Positions 6,821 to 14,154 are shown, numbered from the stretch's first letter. The stretch: DNA of 25,270 nucleotides from CAYTSA01 sp964440345 (GCA_964440345.1 CAYTSA010000058.1:1-25270), one strand, 5' to 3'. Numbers and translations are program-made. Notes: a model not told the origin generated them from the letters alone.

Positions 6821-9502
6821 ATGCGGTTACACCTGCTTTGCGTCTTCGTGTGGCTTCTCACAGCCGCCGGGGCCTTGGCCTCTGTGCAAGGCGACCTGAG
6901 AGTCGTGCTCCCAGGCGGTCTTGACATGCTCCAGGGCGAGTGGAGCTTTTCATTGCCCGGACAGCCCGCCCAGCCAGGCGTAAAAGGATTGCGCCTGCAA
7001 GCTTCCGTTAAGGACATGGCTGTAGACCTGCCGCAGGCTTCATGCCGTCTGGACGCTATGGCTGTTTTGCGGCTGGAGAATAACGCCACGGTTATTGAAT
7101 CCCTTCACGGTCAGGTCCGGGATTTGCGTATTTCCGGCATCCCCAAGCCCATCCGTTCTGTCCGGTTCCGCGCCGCCGGCAGCTACGCTCAGCATTCTGG
7201 CGCACTGCAGCTGCAGGACCTGCAGTTGCAGGTAAACAAGGCTTTAGAAGCGCAAGGGTCGCTGGATATGGACCAGGCCGGCGGCGTGCGCAGCCGGCTG
7301 CAGGGACGCATTGTGGATGCTTCGCGGCTCCCACTGGTCTCCGGGCTGGCCGGCCAGGCAAGCTTTCGTCTGGACTTGTCGCATGGTGGGGACAACGCCA
7401 CGCGAGCGAATGTGGCGCTGCTGCCGGAGAGGCTTGTCTATGCCGCCGCCGGCGTCAACGCCATGGCCGCTGCTGGCGTGTTGGACGCTGCAATCCTCTT
7501 GGACAACGGAGCGCTGCAGAGCTGGTCTGTATCCGGCAACGCCACGCTGAAGCACCTCACTGCGCCAGGGATGCAGGCTGACCTGGCGGGCAATCTTGAG
7601 CTGCACGCCGCCGGGAATGCGCACAGCGCACAGGTGGACCGACTGGCCCTGGCGCCCTCGCATGATGCGCTTGCCGGGGAACTGCTTTCCTTTGCTGGTC
7701 ATGTTTCCCTGCCGCCCGGGGGCGGCCCTGAAGTGCGCAACGGCCTGGTGGAACTGGGCTCTGCAGGCTCCATTGCCGTGGACGCACGCTTGGACATGGT
7801 CGCCCCTTCTGCCCACGTCCGCAGCCAGGGGCTGGAAATGGCCGGGCTGGCAAAGCTGGTTGACGCATTGCTGGGAACCGGGTTCAGCCAGTGGTCCCCA
7901 CACGGGACGCTGACGCTGGACGCCGCCACGGGAGAGGCGCCGCTACAGCCCAAAGGAACGCTGCAACTGGCAGAGGCCGGCTTCAGCTCGCAGGACGGAA
8001 ACATCCTGGTGGACGGGCTGGCGCTGCAAGTACGGCTGCAACAAGCTGACCGCGCTACACCGGGGGGAGTGTCTCTGGAGCTGACCGTAGACCAGGGCGA
8101 CGTGCTCTGGGACGTACTATACGCCAGTCTTTCGCAGCACCCGGTCACGCTGCAGATCACGGGGACGCCGGACCTGGCGGAACAGGACATCAATACCATG
8201 GAGATCACCGCCGATTTCGCCGGCTTTGGCCAGGCGCACATCGCAGGCGAAGCCGGCCTGCACGCCGGTCGGGTGCGGTTCACGCTGCCAGCCATGGACT
8301 TGGCTCCGGTGTTCGCGACTTTTGTGCAGGAGCCGTTCTCGCTGACGAACCCTGTTCTCTCTTCCATGTCTGTCAATGGGGAACTTTCTGTGGACATGGA
8401 CCTGGGCTACGGGGTTGGCGACAGCATCACTGGCATGGCCAACGGCCGTGTCCGGCTGCAGAACGGGTCTGTATTGCTGGAGGGCGATACCCCCTTGCGC
8501 ATACAGGGCATAGAGGTGGACTTGCCTGCGGCGTATCTCCTTCCTGGACCGGAGGCCCCAGCCGGGCCGCCGCAAGACTGGGGCGCTGTGTCCATCGCCA
8601 GCCTGCAAGCGCTGTACGTGCAAGCCGAAGATTTGCACCTAGACGCAGTCATGGTTCCCAACCGCTTATACCTGGGCAAGTTGGGCGGTTCTGGCCTTGC
8701 GCTGCCGGTTCTGGGGGGCCAGGTTCTGCTACAGGACGCTACGCTGGACAACCCGTTTTTGGCGTCTGCCCGGGCCGCTGTATGGATGCAACTGCAGGAT
8801 ATCGACCTTTCCCTGCTTTCTCCTGGCGGCATACCGCTGCAAGGCGAAATAGGCGGCGACCTGGGCTTGGTGCGCGCCACGCGCAAGGATATTTTCTTAC
8901 CGGGCTCCCTGCAGGGGACGTTTTTTGGCGGCGAAGTTAACGTGGACAGCCTGCGCGTTGAACGGCCGCTAGAGCCGGCCCGGAGTCTGTTTGCCGAGGC
9001 CCGGCTGCGGTCGATGCAGTTGCAGCCCCTGTCAGAAGCCTTGGGAGTGGGCCGGATCAATGGTTTGCTCTCTGCAGACATGGAGAACTTTCAGCTGGCG
9101 TACGGCCAGCCGGTCTCACTTCAAATGCAAGCGTGGTCAGAGGAAAAAACGCCTGACGGAGAAGACGTGGACCAGACCATATCGCTTAAAGCGGTGAACT
9201 CAATATCTGTGATGGGCACCGGGCAGGGTTTAACTGGCGCCGGCGTGGGCCTTTTTGCCTCGTTTTTCAAAGAATTTTCCTACAAATCCATTGGATTTTC
9301 GTGTATCCTTATTAATGATGTTTTCCAGGTGAGGGGCTTGATAAGAGAGGGGGGAGTCGAGTATCTGATCAAAAAGCCCCCGCTTTTCGGCATCAACGTA
9401 ATCAATAGCAATCCGAACAACAGAATAAATTTTTCGGACATGCTGGACCGCATCAAACGCGTGGTGGCCCCCAAGGGCGCCCAGATAGGAGACCCCCAAT
9501 GA
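6821..9502 (+). CDS. YdbH-family intermembrane phospholipid transport protein
   Basis: Large exported protein of 893 residues, close in length to E. coli YdbH (879). An N-terminal hydrophobic segment (residues 1-20) anchors or exports it; most of the rest is amphipathic beta sequence with repeated short strands, as in AsmA-like/RBG bridge proteins that carry phospholipid across the periplasm. The C-terminus is diagnostic for the DctA-YdbH domain: 'FKEFSYKSIGFSC', 'NDVFQVRGLIREGGVEYLI', 'LFGINVINSNPNNRINFSDM'. The next gene overlaps by ATGA and encodes the expected YnbE/YdbL-type partner, which supports the assignment. YdbH is partly redundant with TamB and YhdP in E. coli; neither is in this window. 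The start has only a weak ribosome binding site. Confidence 0.85.
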   Translation: MRLHLLCVFVWLLTAAGALASVQGDLRVVLPGGLDMLQGEWSFSLPGQPAQPGVKGLRLQASVKDMAVDLPQASCRLDAMAVLRLENNATVIESLHGQVRDLRISGIPKPIRSVRFRAAGSYAQHSGALQLQDLQLQVNKALEAQGSLDMDQAGGVRSRLQGRIVDASRLPLVSGLAGQASFRLDLSHGGDNATRANVALLPERLVYAAAGVNAMAAAGVLDAAILLDNGALQSWSVSGNATLKHLTAPGMQADLAGNLELHAAGNAHSAQVDRLALAPSHDALAGELLSFAGHVSLPPGGGPEVRNGLVELGSAGSIAVDARLDMVAPSAHVRSQGLEMAGLAKLVDALLGTGFSQWSPHGTLTLDAATGEAPLQPKGTLQLAEAGFSSQDGNILVDGLALQVRLQQADRATPGGVSLELTVDQGDVLWDVLYASLSQHPVTLQITGTPDLAEQDINTMEITADFAGFGQAHIAGEAGLHAGRVRFTLPAMDLAPVFATFVQEPFSLTNPVLSSMSVNGELSVDMDLGYGVGDSITGMANGRVRLQNGSVLLEGDTPLRIQGIEVDLPAAYLLPGPEAPAGPPQDWGAVSIASLQALYVQAEDLHLDAVMVPNRLYLGKLGGSGLALPVLGGQVLLQDATLDNPFLASARAAVWMQLQDIDLSLLSPGGIPLQGEIGGDLGLVRATRKDIFLPGSLQGTFFGGEVNVDSLRVERPLEPARSLFAEARLRSMQLQPLSEALGVGRINGLLSADMENFQLAYGQPVSLQMQAWSEEKTPDGEDVDQTISLKAVNSISVMGTGQGLTGAGVGLFASFFKEFSYKSIGFSCILINDVFQVRGLIREGGVEYLIKKPPLFGINVINSNPNNRINFSDMLDRIKRVVAPKGAQIGDPQ

Positions 9503-10110
9503 AACGTTTTGCCCGCCGAGTCATGATTGTCCTTAGCGCTGGCGCATTATTGGCCGCCGCCGCCTGCGTAACCGTGAATATTTATTTTCCAGCAGCAGAA
9601 GTGGAAAAGACTGCGGAGAACATAGTCAAAGACGTTTACGGCAAAAAGGCGCCGGACGCAGACGCCCAGCCTGAAGGCGAATCGCTGGAAAATTCAGACA
9701 GTTCTTCGCTGGAAGTGTTCCTCGCCTGGTTCGCGCCCGCCAACGCCTGGGCCCAGCAGGCCATCAGCGTAAGCAACGCCGCCATCCGCGGCCTGAAGGC
9801 ACAAATAGCCAACAACCACAAGCAATTGGCCCCTTTCTACGACCAAGGCGCCATAGGCATAACCAACGACGGCATGGTGGCCGTCCGTAACACTGACGGT
9901 TTGCCAGCTCCAAAGGTGGCCCAGCTCAAGCGGCTGGTGGCGGCGGACAACCAAGCCCGCTCGCAATTGTATGGAGAAGTCGCCAGGGCGTTGAACATTG
10001 ACCCTGGACAAGTGGGCAAGGTGAAGGGTATTTTCGCCCAGCAGTGGCAATCCCAAGCCCAGCCAGGGTGGTGGATTCAGGACGGCTCCGGCAACTGGCA
10101 AAAGAAATGA
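9499..10110 (+). CDS. YnbE-YdbL-like fused lipoprotein (DUF1318)
   Basis: Lipoprotein of 203 residues. The signal peptide ends in an Ala-rich lipobox with Cys23. Just after it, 'VTVNIYFP' is a beta strand followed by a helix (about 32-48), the layout of the small lipoprotein YnbE that docks on YdbH. After a polar linker comes a hydrophobic stretch 'LEVFLAWFAPANAWA' (71-85) ending in an A-x-A type site, then a DUF1318/YdbL domain (86-203) with 'AIRGLKAQI', 'LAPFYDQGAIGITNDG' and 'VARALNIDPGQV'. In E. coli ynbE and ydbL are separate genes after ydbH; here they appear as one. The linker may hold a vestigial YdbL signal peptide. The YdbL part is firm; the YnbE equivalence is inference. Confidence 0.82.
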   Translation: MKRFARRVMIVLSAGALLAAAACVTVNIYFPAAEVEKTAENIVKDVYGKKAPDADAQPEGESLENSDSSSLEVFLAWFAPANAWAQQAISVSNAAIRGLKAQIANNHKQLAPFYDQGAIGITNDGMVAVRNTDGLPAPKVAQLKRLVAADNQARSQLYGEVARALNIDPGQVGKVKGIFAQQWQSQAQPGWWIQDGSGNWQKK

Positions 10111-10141
10111 TCCAATTCAGCGAATACTTTGCGGCGGTACT

Positions 10142-11395
10142 ATGGGCGTAATCAACATCAGTTCTCTGAAGCCGGGCATGGTGCTTTCTGAAGACGTCAA
10201 GGACCGTAATGGCCGGTTGCTTCTGACAAAAGGCCATGAAATCAATGACAAGAGCTTGCGCATCCTGAAGATATGGGGCGTTACCGAAGCGCCGGTGGAA
10301 GGCGTTTCCAAGGAGAACATAGAAGAGGAGATGATCTCCGGCGTTGACCCCATGATCATGGAGGCAGCCGAAGCCTACACCCGTTCGCGGTTTATCCACT
10401 GCGATATGGAAAATGAGATTGTGGAGGAACTGTTCCGGCTGTGCAGCCTGCGCAAAGCACAGCACATGGCTCGTCTAGGCGTGCATCCAGACAAAGTTCG
10501 GCCTTTGGCGCCAGAACCGGAACCAGAGGAAACGCCAGAGCCGCCTGAACTGGTCGATATTGAAGACATCAGCTGGGAAAGTCTGAAACTCGGCTCTCTG
10601 CCGATCATCTTCCATAAGCTGGTCGAGGTGGTTAACGACCCCCGCAGCTCAGCGTCTGACGTGGCCGAGGTCATCGGCAACGACCCTGACCTTTCCATGC
10701 GGCTGCTCAAAGTGGTCAACTCTTCGTTTTACGGACTCAGCTCAAAAGTGGACACCATCACCCGCGCTGTGGCCATCATCGGCTCCAACCAGTTGGTGTC
10801 TCTGGCCATGGGCATGTCAGTCATCACTTACTTCAAGGGCATTTCTGAAGAGGCTGTAGATATGGACGCGTTCTGGCGCCACTCCATATCCTGCGGCCTG
10901 GCCGCCCGACTGCTTGCCAGCCACATGAAGAACCCCAACTCCGAGCGGTTTTTCGTGGCCGGCTTGCTTCACGACGTGGGCCGGCTGGTCATCTTTGTAG
11001 CCTTGCCGGAGCACGCCAACATGGCTCTGGCCAAATCGCGCCAAGAGATGCAGCTTTTGGTAGACGCCGAGCGAGAAATTCTTGGTTTTACCCACCAGGA
11101 ACTGGGCGCCAAGCTTATGCACAGCTGGAAGCTGCCCCTTTCGCTGGAAAACAACGTGCGCCACCACCATGACCCCATGAACGCGCCCATGCGGCAGGAA
11201 ACAGCCGTCATCACTCTGGCGGACGCCATTTCCAACGGCCTGGAAAACGGCACATCCGGCGAACGGCTGGTCCCGCGCATGAACCCTCTGGCTATGGAAG
11301 AGCTGGACTTGCCGCTCTCGGTCATTTCCCAGGCTACGTCTCAGTTGGAATACCAGGTCGAAGAAATATTGGGATTTTTCAATACAGATGACTAA
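10142..11395 (+). CDS. HDOD domain signalling protein with intact HD pair
   Basis: Cytoplasmic protein of 417 residues. The N-terminal part (1-60) has 'LKPGMVLSEDVKDRNGRLLL', a small beta domain common before HD-GYP and HDOD domains. A linker of about residues 110-140 is rich in Pro and Glu. The HDOD domain (about 145-350) has 'LPIIFHKLVEVVNDP', 'DPDLSMRLLKVVNSSFYG' and 'AGLLHDVGRLVI', with His277-Asp278 kept, plus 'HQELGAKLMHSWKLP' and 'VRHHHDP'. The metal-binding residues of an active HD phosphohydrolase therefore largely persist, unlike the HDOD protein at 4779-5627. It is not HD-GYP because the GYP signature is absent. The next gene overlaps its end by 8 bases. Activity and ligand are unknown. 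Confidence 0.88.
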   Translation: MGVINISSLKPGMVLSEDVKDRNGRLLLTKGHEINDKSLRILKIWGVTEAPVEGVSKENIEEEMISGVDPMIMEAAEAYTRSRFIHCDMENEIVEELFRLCSLRKAQHMARLGVHPDKVRPLAPEPEPEETPEPPELVDIEDISWESLKLGSLPIIFHKLVEVVNDPRSSASDVAEVIGNDPDLSMRLLKVVNSSFYGLSSKVDTITRAVAIIGSNQLVSLAMGMSVITYFKGISEEAVDMDAFWRHSISCGLAARLLASHMKNPNSERFFVAGLLHDVGRLVIFVALPEHANMALAKSRQEMQLLVDAEREILGFTHQELGAKLMHSWKLPLSLENNVRHHHDPMNAPMRQETAVITLADAISNGLENGTSGERLVPRMNPLAMEELDLPLSVISQATSQLEYQVEEILGFFNTDD

Positions 11396-11966
11396 AGAAA
11401 GCCTCGCTGACGCTGTGCGCGTCGACCTTGAAACCCGCATTCAGCACCTGGAAGAACAGGCCCGGGTCACGCTGGACATTCTGGAAATGGCCGCCACGCT
11501 CGGCGATTTTCAGACCAGCATCAACAAGCTGCACGAGCCCTCAGAAATTCTCCGGGAAACCACAGAGCGAGTGCGCCAGTTCATCCCATTCTTGGGCATG
11601 GCGTTTTACCTGGTCGAGGAAGATACGTCTGACTTTGTCCTTTCTCTGTGCGACCCGCCCCGATACTGGCAGCTCATCAGTGAGGAGATAAGCCGCCTCA
11701 TCGATGCTGGCATCTTTTCCATGGCCCTGCGGGAAAACCGGCCCATCACTGTCTACTCCCAAGACAAAAAGTACCGGCTCATCCTGCACGCTTTGGCCAC
11801 CAGCTCCCGCACCCGGGGCATGTTCGTGGGCGTGCGCGGCCGCGACGAGCGCAACGTAAGCGCAATCATGCTCTCGCTCATGACCATTGTGCTCAAACAC
11901 TGCGCCAACGCCATAGAGAGCTTCGAGCTCTACAGGCTTTTCCGCGAAAAGGCGTCCAACGCCTGA
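11388..11966 (+). CDS. GAF-like sensory protein, unknown ligand
   Basis: Protein of 192 residues with an N-terminal helical region (about 10-50, coiled-coil-like 'LETRIQHLEEQARVTLDIL') followed by a GAF-like fold: 'SEILRETTERVRQFIPFLGMAFYLVEE' in family order, then 'NRPITVYSQDKKYRLILHAL' and a closing helix pair. No output domain (kinase, GGDEF, HD) follows, so it probably works with another protein. The start overlaps the HDOD gene stop by 8 bases, pointing to translational coupling and a joint job with that HDOD protein. The GAF assignment rests on pattern and is moderate. Confidence 0.65.
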   Translation: MTKESLADAVRVDLETRIQHLEEQARVTLDILEMAATLGDFQTSINKLHEPSEILRETTERVRQFIPFLGMAFYLVEEDTSDFVLSLCDPPRYWQLISEEISRLIDAGIFSMALRENRPITVYSQDKKYRLILHALATSSRTRGMFVGVRGRDERNVSAIMLSLMTIVLKHCANAIESFELYRLFREKASNA

Positions 11967-11978
11967 CAAATCTGGCTG

Positions 11979-12209
11979 CTATCCGCCGCCCACAGCCGGG
12001 AACAGACCCACCTTGTCGCCCTCCTGGAGCACGGTTTCAGGTTTGGCGTGCCTGGAGTTCACAAAAATAATCTGTACTTCCTCGCGGGGCACAGCCAACT
12101 GGTCAATCACGTCGCCGGCTGTGGCGCCCTCAGGCACGGTTACCAACTCCGGATCAGCCGGTTGATATTCAGCCAATGTGGCAAAACATTTTACAGAAAT
12201 AATAGGCAT
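11979..12209 (-). CDS. MoaD/ThiS family sulfur carrier protein
   Basis: Ubiquitin-fold protein of 76 residues ending in Gly-Gly-Gly ('FPAVGGG'), the tail that is adenylated and thiocarboxylated in MoaD, ThiS and related carriers. 'VTVPEGATAGDVIDQL' and 'VQIIFVNSRHA' with 'LQEGDKVGLFPAV' are standard for the fold and favour MoaD-like over ThiS-like. The start has AAAGGAAAG upstream. It lies downstream of the Cys-motif gene on the same strand, with a structured repeat between. No moaE, thiG, moeB or aldehyde oxidoreductase gene is in view, so whether it serves molybdopterin, tungstopterin or another pathway cannot be decided. Confidence 0.85.
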   Translation of the reverse strand: MPIISVKCFATLAEYQPADPELVTVPEGATAGDVIDQLAVPREEVQIIFVNSRHAKPETVLQEGDKVGLFPAVGGG

Positions 12210-12271
12210 AACAGGCTTTCCTTTGCGTTCTTGCCGCGCGGCCTAACCAGATGTTGCAACAGTCCTTTTCT

Positions 12272-12395
12272 GCAGGCTGTTCGAAAAACACGAGGGCAAA
12301 GCGCGATAAAAGTCCAAGATCGACGCGTATATTTACTACGCGAGATGTTGAATTTTTTGAAGCAACGCAGCCGTCGTGGATTTTCAACAGCCTGC
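12272..12395. repeat. Structured intergenic repeat, family B
   Basis: A 124-bp element whose ends are inverted repeats: left GCAGGCTGTT(C)GAAAA then CACGA, right TCGTGGATTTTCAACAGCCTGC in which the last 15 bases pair with the left end. The centre has a perfect hairpin CGCGTA (12324-12329) / TACGCG (12337-12342) with a 7-base loop. The right end runs into the TAG stop of the gene at 12395-12925. Only one copy is in the window. Similar repeats beginning GCAGGCTGTTGAAAA are familiar to me from deltaproteobacterial genomes, which I cannot verify here. It may be a non-autonomous mobile element. Confidence 0.7.
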
Positions 12396-12925
12396 TATTG
12401 CCGCGCCGCAGCTTCCATCATAGCCGGCTTGGGGCACGCGTCTTTGAGCAGACAAATAGGACAACTTCCCTGATACGGATAATAGGTAAGCATGGCGAAC
12501 TGCCGGGAAAGAACGGCTTCCTCAGTCCAGTCCAGCCCTTCCCTGGCCAGGGCCTCTTTCAACTCTGGCGTAGGGTGCGGCACAGGCGCGCAACCGCCCA
12601 CAGCCACCTCTGGCGCCAGCTCCCGGACTACGGCCATAAGCAAAGCCTGAGCCACAGTGTTCATGGTAAAAGCCTGGCTGGGCCGGCCGTCCCAGGCCTT
12701 GTTCACCTCGTCTTCCACTGTTGCGTCCAGCCAGGCGACCAGGTACCCTTTTTCCGCAGCTTGCAGCTCGCGTACTTGCAGCTTCTCCAGCCAGCGGGTC
12801 CACAGTTCCTCGGCCTGTGCGGCGGTCTCCCCGTCCAGCCGTTTGCTCTGATTCATGGTCATAAACAGCTCCAAATCAAAAGCCGGCTGAGACTCCACCG
12901 GCGTCGCTTGTATGGCGTCTTGCAT
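12395..12925 (-). CDS. Unknown protein with C-terminal Cys motif
   Basis: Protein of 176 residues that I do not recognise. ATG 12925 is chosen because TGGAGG lies 8 bases upstream; the frame is open for 42 more codons, but that stretch crosses a promoter and the divergent gene. The N-terminal two thirds is acidic and helical. Near the end 'CPICLLKDAC' gives Cys155, Cys158 and Cys164 (C-x2-C-x5-C), and another Cys lies in 'VGGCAPVPH'; these could bind zinc or an iron-sulfur cluster. It is transcribed toward the MoaD-like gene, so a link to sulfur or cofactor chemistry is possible but unproven. Its TAG stop abuts the family B repeat. Confidence 0.7.
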   Translation of the reverse strand: MQDAIQATPVESQPAFDLELFMTMNQSKRLDGETAAQAEELWTRWLEKLQVRELQAAEKGYLVAWLDATVEDEVNKAWDGRPSQAFTMNTVAQALLMAVVRELAPEVAVGGCAPVPHPTPELKEALAREGLDWTEEAVLSRQFAMLTYYPYQGSCPICLLKDACPKPAMMEAAARQ

Positions 12926-12977
12926 TCTCTTTCCTCCAGATGGCGTTTCACGCCCGGCAAAATCCCGGCGCATCGGG

Positions 12978-13033
12978 TTTACTTCGCGCAAGGCGTGCGC
13001 TATATTTATAAGCTCCAAGCCGCACGCTTGCAA
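12978..13033. promoter_or_regulatory. Overlapping divergent promoters
   Basis: Minus strand: TTGCAA (13033-13028) and TATAAA (13010-13005), spacing 17, for the Cys-motif gene. Plus strand: TTTACT (12978-12983) and TATATT (13001-13006), spacing 17, for the gene starting at 13044. The two -10 boxes share the same AT-rich core, so the promoters would compete face to face. Matches to consensus are seen; activity is inference. Confidence 0.5.
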
Positions 13034-13043
13034 GGGGACGCTC

Positions 13044-13367
13044 ATGGGCATTGTTGCAGATACTTACGAAAAGAGCAGCTACGCGCTGCAGACTTACTCG
13101 TTTCAAGAGTGGTTCGGCCCGCTGAACAATTATTTCGATCAGCAGCCGCATGTGGCCTCGCTCATGCCCAAGCAGACCTCCGTGCTGGCCAAGGCCAAAG
13201 AAATCGCCCAAGACATGCTGGACGACGCCGAAACCGCGCACAAAGCCGGCTTCGCGGGCCGTACCCAGCAAGGCATGCCGGCCTGGGCAGGCCCTCCGGG
13301 CTTGCCGGAGACCCGGCCGCCCCAACCAGAAGAACCGCGCGGCGACATCGTCAACGCCACAGCCTGA
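13044..13367 (+). CDS. Small acidic protein, unknown function
   Basis: Protein of 107 residues without a recognised family. ATG 13044 follows AAGGGG at a good distance and starts 'MGIVADTYEKSSYALQ'; the longer open frame upstream crosses the promoter. The first 65 residues look like a mixed helical domain with aromatic residues ('YSFQEWFGPLNNYF'), and the last 40 are a Pro/Gly-rich, probably disordered tail ('PPGLPETRPPQPEEP'). No signal peptide or membrane segment is seen. It may share regulation with the divergent gene through overlapping promoters, and with the downstream gene at 13420 by read-through. Confidence 0.65.
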   Translation: MGIVADTYEKSSYALQTYSFQEWFGPLNNYFDQQPHVASLMPKQTSVLAKAKEIAQDMLDDAETAHKAGFAGRTQQGMPAWAGPPGLPETRPPQPEEPRGDIVNATA

Positions 13368-13419
13368 GTTATTCCCAGTCCATACGTTACCCTGAATCTG
13401 TCCAAAGGAGCCTTATCCT

Positions 13420-13794
13420 ATGTCTCATGACGCGCATTACCCGGAAAAAATAATCTTTGAGTACCGCAACGGGGAAGACTGCCCCTTCATCTACACCCAC
13501 GGACTGTGGGGCGGGGTCAACGCTCAGGGCGAAATCGAGATGAATCTCTACTCAGAAAGCGACAAGCTGCCCGCTTTCACTGAGCAAAAAATGGAGCCTG
13601 ACGGCTCCTATGGCCCGGAAACCCCTCCCGGCGACCAGAATACCCGGACCATGGTCCGCAAGGTGCAAGCCAAGGTGGTGATGAACTACCATACCGCCCG
13701 CATGATCATGGACTGGCTGAAGGAGCAGATGGATATTCTAGACATGGAACAAGAGCAGACCATAATGATGGAAGGCGGCGGCAGAGCGCAGTAA
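13420..13794 (+). CDS. Conserved-looking small protein, possibly DUF3467-like
   Basis: Soluble acidic protein of 124 residues. ATG 13420 follows CAAAGGAG at a normal distance. Residues 20-100 suggest a small beta-sandwich: 'FIYTHGLWGGVNAQGEIEMNLYSE', a loop rich in Pro and Gly, then 'VRKVQAKVVMNYHTARMIMDWL'. The last segment, strand followed by a helix carrying 'TA/HAK..dWL', resembles DUF3467 proteins, but I hold that weakly. The C-terminus is Met/Glu-rich. It lies 52 bases after the 13044 gene on the same strand. Confidence 0.65.
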   Translation: MSHDAHYPEKIIFEYRNGEDCPFIYTHGLWGGVNAQGEIEMNLYSESDKLPAFTEQKMEPDGSYGPETPPGDQNTRTMVRKVQAKVVMNYHTARMIMDWLKEQMDILDMEQEQTIMMEGGGRAQ

Positions 13795-13833
13795 GGGGCT
13801 GTGAAATGGACTTTTCGACACTCAGATAAGGGA

Positions 13834-13868
13834 TTGCCTGGTACTCATTTTTTGGGTATATTATGAGT
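13834..13868 (+). promoter_or_regulatory. Toxin-antitoxin promoter with inverted-repeat operator
   Basis: TTGCCT (13834-13839) and TATATT (13857-13862) lie 17 bases apart. The inverted repeat ACTCAT (13843-13848) / ATGAGT (13863-13868) brackets the -10, a good position for autorepression by the XRE antitoxin encoded downstream. Promoter and palindrome are visible; binding is inference. Confidence 0.5.
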
Positions 13869-13910
13869 TGAAAAATAACTTTCACCTCTCAATGCGCGAA
13901 GCAAACGCGG

Positions 13911-13931
13911 CGTCTGCCGTCTGCCGTCTGC
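13911..13931 (+). repeat. Tandem heptamer CGTCTGC x3 before the toxin start
   Basis: Three perfect copies of the 7-mer CGTCTGC stand directly before the toxin ATG at 13933, where a ribosome binding site would be expected. An 18-codon open frame (ATG 13892 to TGA 13948) runs through the repeat and overlaps the toxin start in another frame. Copy-number change would shift this leader frame relative to the toxin. Confidence 0.8.
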
Positions 13932-13932
13932 A

Positions 13933-14154
13933 ATGCAAGAAGCATTGAAAACGTTGTTGCTACAGTTGCGTGAATACGGCCCTGTTGCCAACAATTGGCC
14001 GCATTATGGCAAACTTAAGGGTATGAAAGACCACTACCATTGCCATCTAAACAAGGGCAAGCCAAGGTATGTTGCTGTCTGGAAGGTAGAAAAGAACAAA
14101 GTGCAACTCATAGAGGTAACATATGTGGGAACTCATGAGAAAGCCCCGTACTGA
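13933..14154 (+). CDS. RelE/HigB-type toxin
   Basis: Toxin of 73 residues of the RelE/ParE superfamily, expected to be a ribosome-dependent mRNA interferase. Seen: 'YGKLKGMKDHYHCHLNKGKPRYVAVWKV' in pieces, 'LIEVTYVGTHEKAPY', the pattern of the cytotoxic translational repressor subfamily with its basic and His residues in the catalytic region and a Tyr C-terminus. Length is complete for this short form. The antitoxin follows with a 32-base overlap, the toxin-first order of higBA systems. No Shine-Dalgarno is visible, its place being taken by a tandem heptamer. The surrounding DNA is more AT-rich than the neighbours, which fits horizontal gain. Confidence 0.85.
   Translation: MQEALKTLLLQLREYGPVANNWPHYGKLKGMKDHYHCHLNKGKPRYVAVWKVEKNKVQLIEVTYVGTHEKAPY

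Noticed and set aside
11388..11966. Truncated histidine kinase
   Set aside because: The protein ends naturally after a GAF-like fold, and no kinase remnants follow in any frame before the MoaD-like gene.
12926..13051. N-terminal extension of the Cys-motif protein
   Set aside because: It crosses a good promoter, and a strong ribosome binding site precedes 12925.
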